From JAVBOD01 sp031551045 (GTDB lineage Bacteria; Bacteroidota; Bacteroidia; Bacteroidales; UBA932): a stretch of DNA of 45,093 nt. Position 1 is the first letter of the stretch, and the number at the start of each line of letters is the position of its first letter. The stretch spans positions 1 through 45,093 of the forward strand of contig JAVBOD010000011.1 in NCBI GenBank assembly GCA_031551045.1, read 5' to 3'. The notes below the pieces were generated by a model that saw only the letters and a list, made by a program, of their open reading frames with translations, did not search any database and had not been told where the DNA came from. This document shows, one piece after another, positions 1 to 6,732 of the stretch. The position numbers and the translations under genes were made by a program.

Positions 1-4
1 AGAA

Positions 5-622
5 ATGACCTTTCTGGAATTTAGGAATCAGCTATTCGATTTAGCATGCTTCAATATCTATCAGGTATATGCATGGCAACCAGATTTTGACCGCAATAAT
101 CTTACTCGATGGATTAAGAAAGGGTATCTTATCCGGTTGAGACAAGGATATTTCACCTTCACCGAATATAAGAAGAAGCCAGATTATCCCCGTTACTTTG
201 CCAATCGAATTTATCAGCCATCCTACATTAGCTTGCACACGGCATTGGCATTTTACGGAATGATACCGGAAGCGGTAGTACAAATTGTTAGTGTATCATC
301 GTTGAAAACTGCATCATTTAGCAATGGTATTGGAGAATACTCTTATCATAGTATCAAGGAAAATCTGATGTTCGGATACGAGTTAAAGCCAATGGCAGAC
401 AACCGCACCATACAGTTTGCCACACCGGAAAAGGCGTTGCTTGATTTATTGTACCTTTACCCGTTCTATGATAGCGAACAGGAGTTGGAGGAATTACGTT
501 TGGATGACGATTACATGCAAGATGATTTGAACAAAGATTTGCTGATGGACTATTGCGACAAGTTCCAAAGCAAAGCCCTTTTTCACAGGGTAAAATTGCT
601 CTTAAAGGTTTACGGTCTATGA
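5..622 (+). CDS. AbiEi-type antitoxin / transcriptional regulator
   Basis: The 205-residue protein resembles AbiEi-family antitoxins of type IV toxin-antitoxin systems: a short N-terminal winged-helix-like part containing 'WIKKGYLIRLRQGYF', then a middle part with 'YISLHTALAFYGMIPE' and 'ATPEKALLDLLYLYP', which are typical of the family. Antitoxins of this kind repress their own promoter and counter a nucleotidyltransferase toxin (AbiEii) encoded just downstream. Here the stop codon overlaps an ATG at 619 in the ATGA arrangement expected for abiEi-abiEii, but the toxin frame is only a stub. The start at position 5 is the first ATG available; its promoter lies outside the window. Family assignment comes from recall of sequence pattern, not from a search. 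Confidence 0.75.
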   Translation: MTFLEFRNQLFDLACFNIYQVYAWQPDFDRNNLTRWIKKGYLIRLRQGYFTFTEYKKKPDYPRYFANRIYQPSYISLHTALAFYGMIPEAVVQIVSVSSLKTASFSNGIGEYSYHSIKENLMFGYELKPMADNRTIQFATPEKALLDLLYLYPFYDSEQELEELRLDDDYMQDDLNKDLLMDYCDKFQSKALFHRVKLLLKVYGL

Positions 623-750
623 TACGGATTGAACAGATAAGAAATTATTTTCCGGCTCAAATCCGATTGCGATTTTTTAAACAATGCGAAACGTGCATTT
701 CGGAAATGGCGGTTTCGGAACAAAGGAAAGGCGAAATATTTGCAGCATAA
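619..750 (+). pseudogene. Truncated AbiEii-like toxin remnant
   Basis: A 43-codon frame starts at ATG 619, overlapping the antitoxin stop by four bases. It begins 'MIRIEQIRNYFPAQIR', like the N-terminus of AbiEii nucleotidyltransferase toxins (normally roughly 250-300 residues), then diverges into an unrelated-looking tail and stops at 750. No continuation of the nucleotidyltransferase domain is visible in any frame up to the methyltransferase gene. The simplest reading is a deletion that removed nearly the whole toxin and left the antitoxin as an orphan. A genuinely short protein cannot be excluded. Confidence 0.5.
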
Positions 751-908
751 TAGAAATGGAGATTGAAATTAAACAGCCGTAAATTTTACCATCATAAAAA
801 TTTCTTTTCCATTTCTAAAATGCACTATTTATGATGCATGATAGAAATAAAAAGACTGATTGTTTTCAACTTTTCGGGCAAATGATGGATTGATTTAATA
901 TTCTTTCT

Positions 909-916
909 TACCTTTG
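909..916 (+). promoter_or_regulatory. Predicted promoter of leader module 1
   Basis: TACCTTTG matches the Bacteroidota -7 consensus TAnnTTTG exactly. Transcription would start near 923 and run through two tiny frames into the terminator at 1066-1093. No clear TTTG -33 box is seen at the best distance. Confidence 0.6.
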
Positions 917-949
917 CACTAACAATCGTGTTAAATCACGGGCAAAACG

Positions 950-1012
950 ATGAGAAATAACCGTGTGCTAAATCGTGTGGATTTTCCGATGAAAGAAAAG
1001 ATAAGTCGGTGA
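950..1012 (+). CDS. Possible 20-residue leader peptide (upstream)
   Basis: The frame reads MRNNRVLNRVDFPMKEKISR, starting about 27 bases after the predicted transcription start and ending 6 bases before the next small frame. It is basic and has no recognisable family. It could be a translated leader or chance; the only support is its position between a consensus promoter and a terminator. Confidence 0.25.
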   Translation: MRNNRVLNRVDFPMKEKISR

Positions 1013-1018
1013 TTGTCA

Positions 1019-1084
1019 ATGGTGATACGTAAAGCGTTCACTTCCTGGTGGCACCACTTCAAAGTAAAGCAGTTACAAAAGTGA
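1019..1084 (+). CDS. Possible attenuator leader peptide with Trp-Trp-His-His
   Basis: A 21-codon frame contains the run FTSWWHHFKVKQLQK. The tandem codons TGG TGG CAC CAC lie about 20 bases before the hairpin, and the stop codon TGA (1082-1084) lies inside the right arm of the terminator at 1066-1093. This geometry is that of peptide-controlled transcription attenuators, in which ribosome position on tandem Trp or His codons decides whether the terminator forms. Trp-codon attenuators are known in Bacteroidota (the Bacteroid-trp motif). No trp or his gene follows here, so it is either an orphan or controls the methyltransferase downstream. Confidence 0.45.
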   Translation: MVIRKAFTSWWHHFKVKQLQK

Positions 1085-1093
1085 CTGCTTTTT
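1066..1093 (+). terminator. Strong rho-independent terminator / attenuator
   Basis: Bases 1066-1076 pair with 1081-1091 over 11 pairs (one G-T wobble) around an AAAA loop, followed directly by a T run. It overlaps the end of the Trp/His-rich small frame. Confidence 0.8.
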
Positions 1094-1132
1094 CCGTTTA
1101 AACGGTAAATTTCCTACATAGCCAAATTTTCT

Positions 1133-1140
1133 GTATCTTT
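1133..1140 (+). promoter_or_regulatory. Predicted promoter of the methyltransferase
   Basis: TATCTTTA is one base off the TAnnTTTG -7 consensus and lies after the terminator at 1066-1093, giving the methyltransferase its own start of transcription with a leader of about 190 bases. Confidence 0.4.
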
Positions 1141-1145
1141 ACACC

Positions 1146-1258
1146 ATGTTAACAACGTTACATAATTCGGATATTGTTCTGTAAACAATCTGTATTCCTT
1201 GTACAGATTGTCTTTTCGTTTATTCTCGGATAACTCTTTTCGAGAGTAATTTTCTATT
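1146..1258 (+). promoter_or_regulatory. Structured leader of the methyltransferase gene
   Basis: The leader holds a 12-codon frame (1146-1184, MLTTLHNSDIVL), immediately followed by a perfect 10-bp hairpin (1185-1194 with 1202-1211) and a T-rich stretch, then a second small hairpin (ACTCT 1233-1237 with AGAGT 1243-1247) that competes with an alternative pairing (TCTCG 1224-1228 with CGAGA 1241-1245). A short peptide followed by alternative hairpins resembles translation- or transcription-attenuation leaders of inducible resistance genes. No known riboswitch was recognised. The remainder up to 1338 holds nothing else identifiable. Confidence 0.4.
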
Positions 1259-1338
1259 ATTATAATTTTAGTTTTTAACCTGTGTACAGTGGCAAAAGCA
1301 TTGGTCTGCTTTTCATGTATGCAACAAAATAAAAAGAA

Positions 1339-2112
1339 ATGGACAACGAATTTAAAACCATTTACGATTTAGACATCAATATGATTTATGAATATTTCTC
1401 AAATACCGAACGGCAAGGCCCCGGAAGCCCCGCAATAACGCTCAAGGCATTGAGTTTTATAGACGGCCTTACAGATAAATCCAAAATTGCCGATATTGGT
1501 TGCGGAACAGGCGGTCAAACAATGGTATTGGCCGAAAACACGCTTTGCGAAATTACCGGTATTGATGTATGGCCCGACTTTATCAATCGATTCAACCAAA
1601 ACGCCCGAAACAAAAAAATTCACGACAGAGTGAAAGGCATTGTCGGTACGATGGAAAATCTTCCGTTTCAAGAGTCGGTATTAGACTTGATTTGGACGGA
1701 AGGCGCTATTTATAACATTGGGTTTGAACGCGGAATCAACGAGTGGCGAAAATTTCTGAAACAGGGCGGATATATTGCCATTACAGAAAACACGTGGTTT
1801 ACCGAAGAGCGGCCTGCCGAAATTCAGAACTTTTGGGATAAAGCCTATCCCGAAATGGGTACCATCCCGAATAAGGTGGCTCAACTGCAAAAAGCAGGTT
1901 ATCTTCCGGTGGCCACTTTTGTCGTCCCCGAAACGTGTTGGACAGCCTATTATTACGCTCAGCAACCCCAAATGGAAGGAGCTTTCCTGAGAAAATATGA
2001 AGGCAACAAAGCGGCAGCCGAATTAATAGCCGCCGAGCGCTATGAAGTGGCGTTATATCGTAAATACAAAACATATTATGGTTATGTGTTTTATATCGGG
2101 AAGAAGCTGTAA
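1339..2112 (+). CDS. Class I SAM-dependent methyltransferase
   Basis: The 257-residue protein has the Rossmann-type SAM-binding motif 'IADIGCGTGGQ' at about residues 50-60 and an acidic residue at the end of strand 2 (D76 in 'ITGIDVWPD'). These bind S-adenosylmethionine. 'DLIWTEGAIYNIGF' fits motif III/IV of small-molecule methyltransferases. The substrate is not evident; close relatives are usually annotated only as class I methyltransferases. It is preceded by a 190-base structured leader, unusual for a housekeeping gene and suggesting induced expression. It is cytoplasmic, with no signal peptide or membrane segment. It lies between the toxin-antitoxin remnant and flavodoxin and is probably not in an operon with either. 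Confidence 0.85.
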   Translation: MDNEFKTIYDLDINMIYEYFSNTERQGPGSPAITLKALSFIDGLTDKSKIADIGCGTGGQTMVLAENTLCEITGIDVWPDFINRFNQNARNKKIHDRVKGIVGTMENLPFQESVLDLIWTEGAIYNIGFERGINEWRKFLKQGGYIAITENTWFTEERPAEIQNFWDKAYPEMGTIPNKVAQLQKAGYLPVATFVVPETCWTAYYYAQQPQMEGAFLRKYEGNKAAAELIAAERYEVALYRKYKTYYGYVFYIGKKL

Positions 2113-2210
2113 ATGATTCCGGGAAGAGGTCGCTAAAACTTATTAGAACATTATTATTTTGCGGCAAAAAATCCCTACAATAGGCAATTGTACGGAAGGC
2201 TGAGGCTTTC

Positions 2211-2218
2211 TAATTTTG
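2211..2218 (+). promoter_or_regulatory. Predicted flavodoxin promoter
   Basis: TAATTTTG matches the -7 consensus; ATTG at 2187-2190 sits 20 bases upstream, near the expected -33 position. The untranslated leader would be about 65 bases. Confidence 0.55.
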
Positions 2219-2289
2219 CCATTGTAAAACAATCAAAAGTTTAACTAAACAGAAGTGATTTATTAAATTTCAAAACTAAAAAAAGTGAT

Positions 2290-2799
2290 ATGAGTAAAAA
2301 AGGTTTATTCTACGGTTCTTCTACGGGCAACACACAAAGCGCTGCCGAGGCTATTGCTCAGGGATTGGGCATCGACAAAAACGATATTTTTGACATTTCC
2401 AAAGCAACACTCGAACAGATGTTGAATTACGACGTATTAATACTCGGATCATCCACTTGGGGTGTGGGCGATTTGCAAGACGATTGGGAAGGCTTTATCG
2501 GTAAATTTAAAAACACGAATTTATCGGGTAAAAAAGTGGCTGTATTTGGCACGGGCGATGCTTCTTCCTACTCCGACACTTTTTGCGATGCAGTGGGCAT
2601 TATTGCCGAAGCTGCCGAAAAAGCCGGCGCCACACTCATCGGAACAGGCACCGATAGCTCTGATTATTCTTTCGATGCTTCGAAAGCCGAAAGAGAAGGC
2701 GCTTTTTGCGGCTTGCCTTTGGATGAAGACAACGAATCCGACAAAACCAATGAGCGAATCAACCGTTGGGTGGAAAAATTGAAAACGGAATGTGACTAA
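2290..2799 (+). CDS. fldA: Flavodoxin
   Basis: The 169-residue length is right for a long-chain flavodoxin, the small FMN-carrying electron-transfer protein that can replace ferredoxin, often under iron limitation. The FMN phosphate loop 'GSSTGNTQ' is at residues 9-16, the 'GSSTWGVGDLQDDW' loop that stacks on the isoalloxazine ring at about 53-66 (Trp57), and 'GTGDASSYSDTFCDAVG' further on. It has its own predicted promoter at 2211. A DUF2023 gene follows almost directly, a pairing common in Bacteroidota, so the two are probably co-transcribed up to the terminator at 3165. Confidence 0.95.
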   Translation: MSKKGLFYGSSTGNTQSAAEAIAQGLGIDKNDIFDISKATLEQMLNYDVLILGSSTWGVGDLQDDWEGFIGKFKNTNLSGKKVAVFGTGDASSYSDTFCDAVGIIAEAAEKAGATLIGTGTDSSDYSFDASKAEREGAFCGLPLDEDNESDKTNERINRWVEKLKTECD

Positions 2800-2809
2800 T
2801 TCGGCGTTT

Positions 2810-3145
2810 ATGGATAAACTGAAACTTTTTTCCCACTTGCTGTACGAATGCAAGAAAGGTGTCCGTAGCGCGGCCCTTTGCACGATGCAGCGCGAATGCT
2901 GCGAGTTGGCAATGGCAAAATTGGAAGCTAACGGAATGGCGTATTTCATTTGTCCGGTAAACAGTTCAAAAATTAATATTTTTTTTGGGATGAAAGTTTG
3001 TATTGATGTGTTGAGCAATTTTTGTAACAAGCCGTTGAACAAACTCTCTCCCGAAGAAGATTTTATGCTGGGCGCTATTCTGGGTTACAGCGTTTGCGAA
3101 CAGTGCAAACGTTACTGTAAAACAAGAGTAATCCCGGCTTTATAG
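2810..3145 (+). CDS. DUF2023 family protein
   Basis: This 111-residue protein has the features I associate with DUF2023: 'LFSHLLYECKKGVRSAAL', 'SSKINIFFGMKVCIDVL', and a C-terminal 'SPEEDFMLGAILGYSVCEQCKRYCK' with three cysteines. DUF2023 genes are frequently found next to flavodoxin, as here (10 bases after its stop), but no function is known to me; a role in flavodoxin or redox handling is inference from context. A GTG at 2792 would overlap flavodoxin by eight bases, but ATG 2810 gives the usual N-terminus (MDKLKLF) and is preferred. Confidence 0.8.
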   Translation: MDKLKLFSHLLYECKKGVRSAALCTMQRECCELAMAKLEANGMAYFICPVNSSKINIFFGMKVCIDVLSNFCNKPLNKLSPEEDFMLGAILGYSVCEQCKRYCKTRVIPAL

Positions 3146-3164
3146 GGATGTTTTTATATATTAT

Positions 3165-3206
3165 AAAATGCGTTGCAGGTGGAGAAAATTGCAACGCATT
3201 TTTATT
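3165..3206. terminator. Bidirectional terminator between convergent genes
   Basis: A perfect 13-bp stem (3165-3177 with 3190-3202) is flanked by A-rich sequence on the left and a T run on the right, so it can end transcripts from both the flavodoxin/DUF2023 side and the minus-strand DUF6515 side. Confidence 0.85.
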
Positions 3207-3278
3207 TTATACCCATCTGTTTCCGGTGTAATGCCGATGCTATCCTTTGTCTCGGGATTACTCGTTGCGAACGTTGAT

Positions 3279-4010
3279 TTATTTCGTTTCAACTACAATA
3301 TAAGCATCCTGTCCGTTTTGAAATATCGGTTCATAATACGTACCATTATAGACCATATACTTTTGTCCGTTGACGCTTACTTCGGTCGTTCCTTCGGGCA
3401 GTTGAGTAATTACAGCGCCGGGAGGAGCCACCACAACCTTGTAGTTAATCCCCGATGGAATATAAAAAATCCCGGCGTAATAATAGTACGTCGTACCGGA
3501 AACCGACAGCTTGATATACCCATTCGGCAAAGAAGGAATTTCCGCGCCAATGGGGGCCGGTACAACTTCATATTGATTGCCTTCTTTGATATAATATACA
3601 CCGCTATCGTAATTATACGTTACATTATCCACGGTTATGATAACCGCTGTCATTGTCAGCGTAGCCACTACAAAACCAACCGGATGCCAATACGGCCCCC
3701 AATAGTAGGGAACAAATGGATGATAATAATACGGGTAATGGTAAACAGGCACAGGATATGGCGCCGGGTATGGATGATACGGGTATGGGTGCGGATACGG
3801 ATACGGATGTGGCGGCAGCGGTATCGGGTGCGGCGGCGGTAGCGGACGTGGCGGCAGCAGATAAGTTGAATACGGGCTGGTATGATAACCGTGGTAAGAA
3901 GCTCCGGCCGGATGATGGAATCGTTGCGCATGGGCAGTGTTTGGCGATAAAAACAGCAACGCCGTTGCAGCGAGCGCAAATAGAATATTGTATCTTATAA
4001 TCGTATTCAT
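3279..4010 (-). CDS. DUF6515 family exported protein
   Basis: A 243-residue protein with a signal peptide (residues 1 to about 28, ending 'NTAHA'). Residues about 30-125 are extremely rich in Pro, His and Tyr (runs such as 'PHPYPYPHPYPYHPYP'). Then follow short hydrophobic and Tyr-rich repeats of the type 'VTYNYDSGVYYIKEGNQY' / 'TTYYYYAGIFYIPSG' / 'QKYMVYNGTYYEPIF', which are the hallmark of DUF6515. A hydrophobic stretch 'VGFVVATLTMTAVIITVDN' separates the two parts and may be a membrane segment. Function unknown. It begins 5 bases after the DUF2092 gene and so is co-transcribed with it. Confidence 0.8.
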   Translation of the reverse strand: MNTIIRYNILFALAATALLFLSPNTAHAQRFHHPAGASYHGYHTSPYSTYLLPPRPLPPPHPIPLPPHPYPYPHPYPYHPYPAPYPVPVYHYPYYYHPFVPYYWGPYWHPVGFVVATLTMTAVIITVDNVTYNYDSGVYYIKEGNQYEVVPAPIGAEIPSLPNGYIKLSVSGTTYYYYAGIFYIPSGINYKVVVAPPGAVITQLPEGTTEVSVNGQKYMVYNGTYYEPIFQNGQDAYIVVETK

Positions 4011-4015
4011 AACTT

Positions 4016-4783
4016 TTACTTTTTATTGTTCTTGTTGGTTAAACCGGCTAATTCCGCAGACATCCTGATTTTTTTGGCAGCAGGAGGCGCCACAAAGTCA
4101 AACATGTTCGCCGGGAAAGAAGGGTTGATTTCCCAGTCCGAATAAATGGCTTCGTATTGAGGTTGTCCGTTATCTTCCTTGTATGTCAAAACCATTTTGA
4201 CAGGAAGATAAAAATCGTCCTGTGTAATCCAGAATTGAAAAACAGTGCCGTTGACGTCATTTCCGGCAATGTGATAGCATAATTGATTCCGAACCCTGGC
4301 TATTCCCAGATAAACAAGGTTCCCGCCGGTGGAAAGGATATCGTCTGTAAACGACGGATAAAAGAAATCAGCGGCAGGCAATTCGATGCCGTACTTGCGG
4401 TTCATCGAATCGACGGTCTGTACGATATCAAGGGATAAATCCAGTTCGGCATATCGGTTTTGATTAAAAGAGTAATAGCTGAATTTTTTTCCGTCATAAA
4501 ACAGCGACCGGCTTCCTCTGTCGCCCTGTATGTTGACTTTCATTTTATTCGGAAATAAAAAATACACTTTATCTTCCGATGAATGTTTGATATAGCCGAC
4601 GCCGTCCATCCAAGTGTCGTAAGTGGTAAGCGCCGTATAACTGCACGACGCCAAGCTTTGCATGGTTTCGCTTGCCCGGTCCAGTATGTACACGGCCAAC
4701 GAGTCAATCCGCGGCTTTGATTGGGCGCTCGACGCTGTGCTGGCAAAAAGTGAAATGGCTGCTAAAAGAAAAAATCGTTTCAT
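4016..4783 (-). CDS. DUF2092 family exported protein
   Basis: A 255-residue protein with a signal peptide ('LLAAISLFASTASSAQ'). The body has the pattern of DUF2092 proteins, periplasmic proteins with a LolA/LolB-like half-barrel: 'YTALTTYDTWMDGVGYIKHSS', 'SLFYDGKKFSYYSFNQNRYAEL', and a C-terminal 'PVKMVLTYKEDNGQPQYEAIYSDWEINP'. Such a fold suggests binding a lipid or other hydrophobic ligand, but no substrate is known. It heads a two-gene minus-strand unit with DUF6515. A weak -7-like element (TTACTTTG on the minus strand, 4824-4831) would give a leader of about 35 bases. Confidence 0.75.
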   Translation of the reverse strand: MKRFFLLAAISLFASTASSAQSKPRIDSLAVYILDRASETMQSLASCSYTALTTYDTWMDGVGYIKHSSEDKVYFLFPNKMKVNIQGDRGSRSLFYDGKKFSYYSFNQNRYAELDLSLDIVQTVDSMNRKYGIELPAADFFYPSFTDDILSTGGNLVYLGIARVRNQLCYHIAGNDVNGTVFQFWITQDDFYLPVKMVLTYKEDNGQPQYEAIYSDWEINPSFPANMFDFVAPPAAKKIRMSAELAGLTNKNNKK

Positions 4784-4845
4784 ATGTGATAAATATTTTA
4801 ATTGTTGCGTTATTACATTATACCAAAGTAATATATGCTTATCTC

Positions 4846-4958
4846 AACTCTCCGCTCTCGCTCTTCGGAGAGCTTTTCCCTACTTGTCGGGAGGAGGATG
4901 CCCGTGGTGAGGATAGCGTTGAAAAAGATTTGAGAAATTTTAAAAATTTCTCAAATCT
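4846..4958. repeat. Intergenic palindromic repeats
   Basis: Between the DUF2092 and DUF1254 genes lie a hairpin CTCTCCG...CGGAGAG (4846-4870) and a perfect 15-bp stem with a 3-base loop (4926-4940 with 4944-4958, arm AGATTTGAGAAATTT). The second has a near-identical relative at 11922-11954. It can also act as a terminator for DUF1254, but no T run follows on the minus strand. Confidence 0.7.
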
Positions 4959-5004
4959 GAATGATTTTACATCTGTCCCTGTTAGGATAGAGCGTTGTAA
5001 ATGC

Positions 5005-6366
5005 TTATTTTGTTTTAACTATTGCCGGAATATATGTTCTGCCAATGATAGCATCTTCCGATGGGCCGTACATACGCAATATCACGTAGAATGGTCCGTC
5101 GGGCGTGGGCAGCCAGTTATTTTCCTTCGCTTTTCCGGGGTTCTCTTTTTGAATGTACAACGTCAGGGAGCCGTCTTTGCCGTAAGCCAGCTTATCGACA
5201 CTCTTGATGTTGTATCGCTTCAACGGATTGCTTACCAAAAAGCCCTTGTTGTTATACATGGTAAGCGACCAGAAGAATTTTACCTGCGGAATTTCCGGCT
5301 TGGTAAAAGTAATCGTGTATTTGTTGGAGCCGGTTAATGGATTACCTGCGTTGTCCACATTAGCAGTCGGGTAAATCGCTTCGTGAGGGATATTCAGATA
5401 CATATATTTCCATGCCGCTGCGGCATTGGTCAAGTAATCGGCTCTCCAGTTTCCGGCATCTTCGGGCGACAAATTCCAGCTATTTACCGTTTTTCCTATC
5501 GACTTTGTTTTAGCTTCTATTTCTTTCTTTCCTTCGTTGGCGCCTTCTTCAATAGCTTTCCAAACATCAGGCTTGAACGCCGATTGATTGAATTCTTTTC
5601 CCGCACCCAATCCGAGATGGGCGAATTTCTCCATCATAACATCATCGTAATCATTCAATATTTGATATTGTAACATGATGTTGAATGTTTTGAAAAAATC
5701 TTCCACGCTACCCGTCCGACTGTCGAACGGCTTATACGGCCACACGAAGGCTTTGCCTGCCGGGGTGGGTGTCCCCCTGAATTGACTGAGTGGAAAGGCT
5801 TTGTAGCTCTTGGAAATTATTCCGGCTTCTTTATCATCGGAGCCGAAAACCTGTGTACGGGCAAGCGCGAAGACAATGGTCGCCGGTATCTTGATTACTT
5901 TATCAATACCTTGCGGCGTTTCGCCGTTCCAGTCCGAGCGGGCAATCAAATAATTCCCGGGGCCTTCGCCGGTGGCCAACGTACTGATATAGTCCGGGCA
6001 ATTAGTAAAAATATCGCAAAGTTGGATGCTGAAATAACGCTTTTCAATTGCCGGAATAGAAACGACTACCGGTTCGTTGCGAATGTCGAGTATGGCATCT
6101 GCATAATAGGTGTCGTTATTGGGCGATACAACCGCCGTATGTTCCGGAGTGAATAATGTTGTATTGGCTGAAAATTGATTGGGCGCCATCTTGTCGTTGT
6201 CCAAAATGTTCCAAATTACCTTATTGTGTTCCACTGCAGGGAATGCATAGATATAGGCTTCTCTGGCGATGTCCTTTGCCAGTTTTGGTGTCATTTTGTG
6301 TTTTGAATCGCCACAAGATGTTAACAGCAACACAATGGACAAGAAAGATAAAATTTTTGTTTTCAT
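5005..6366 (-). CDS. DUF1254/DUF1214 family lipoprotein
   Basis: The protein has a lipoprotein signal ('FLSIVLLLTSCGDS', lipobox LTSC), so it is expected to be membrane anchored and exported. Residues about 30-170 fit DUF1254 ('AREAYIYAFPAVEHNKV', 'NDTYYADAILDIRNEPVVV', 'RYFSIQLCDIFTN') and the C-terminus fits DUF1214 ('PQVKFFWSLTMYN', 'DGPFYVILRMYGP'). Enzymatic role is not established to my knowledge. Two in-frame ATGs exist (6372 and 6366); the second gives the compact signal peptide MKTKILSFLS and is preferred. A -7 match on the minus strand (6441-6448) would give a leader of about 65 bases. It points the same way as DUF2092/DUF6515 but is separated from them by 221 bases of repeats. Confidence 0.85.
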   Translation of the reverse strand: MKTKILSFLSIVLLLTSCGDSKHKMTPKLAKDIAREAYIYAFPAVEHNKVIWNILDNDKMAPNQFSANTTLFTPEHTAVVSPNNDTYYADAILDIRNEPVVVSIPAIEKRYFSIQLCDIFTNCPDYISTLATGEGPGNYLIARSDWNGETPQGIDKVIKIPATIVFALARTQVFGSDDKEAGIISKSYKAFPLSQFRGTPTPAGKAFVWPYKPFDSRTGSVEDFFKTFNIMLQYQILNDYDDVMMEKFAHLGLGAGKEFNQSAFKPDVWKAIEEGANEGKKEIEAKTKSIGKTVNSWNLSPEDAGNWRADYLTNAAAAWKYMYLNIPHEAIYPTANVDNAGNPLTGSNKYTITFTKPEIPQVKFFWSLTMYNNKGFLVSNPLKRYNIKSVDKLAYGKDGSLTLYIQKENPGKAKENNWLPTPDGPFYVILRMYGPSEDAIIGRTYIPAIVKTK

Positions 6367-6440
6367 AAGCACTTTGTATTAAGATTTTCGAATAAAACAA
6401 TAAACATAAACGCTATCTGTAAGCGAAGCAAATTTTAGAC

Positions 6441-6448
6441 CAAAAGTA
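6441..6448 (-). promoter_or_regulatory. Predicted promoter of the DUF1254 gene
   Basis: The minus strand reads TACTTTTG, matching TAnnTTTG, about 75 bases before the start codon. The rest of the 6373-6676 spacer holds no gene or strong structure that I can see. Confidence 0.45.
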
Positions 6449-6676
6449 AGCTTGTAAATTGATGGAAAGAGCCGCTTTTATTGATGTATAGTAATGCCAA
6501 AAAGAGGCTATAATTACTGGAAAAGCATTTACGGATACATGTATGGAAAGCCTGTGCGTATAACAATTATTAACGAAATCGCCAGTCAAAGAAATAAAAT
6601 TTAATAAATTGTTCGTCACTGCAAAGGCAAAAAAAAATGTAAAAATTTTTTAAATCTTCGGAGGCGTTTTATATCC

Positions 6677-6684
6677 TATCTTTG
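6677..6684 (+). promoter_or_regulatory. Predicted promoter of the GNAT gene
   Basis: TATCTTTG is a perfect -7 match. It overlaps the most upstream in-frame TTG (6682), which therefore cannot be the start, and helps choose ATG 6733. Confidence 0.65.
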
Positions 6685-6732
6685 CAGCGTAATTCGAACA
6701 TGCGAACCCGGCAAATCCGGCAGCACTTTATC

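Noticed and set aside
950..1093. A tRNA-like or known riboswitch structure in the first leader
   Set aside because: No cloverleaf or known aptamer core could be drawn; the small frame plus terminator explains the region better.
3168..3842. A 224-codon plus-strand open frame
   Set aside because: It is a shadow of the DUF6515 gene on the other strand; its Arg/Ile-rich composition is that of a complementary frame and it begins inside the terminator stem.
4672..5337. A 221-codon plus-strand open frame across the DUF2092/DUF1254 spacer
   Set aside because: It overlaps both real minus-strand genes and the hairpin repeats, and shows no protein-like pattern.
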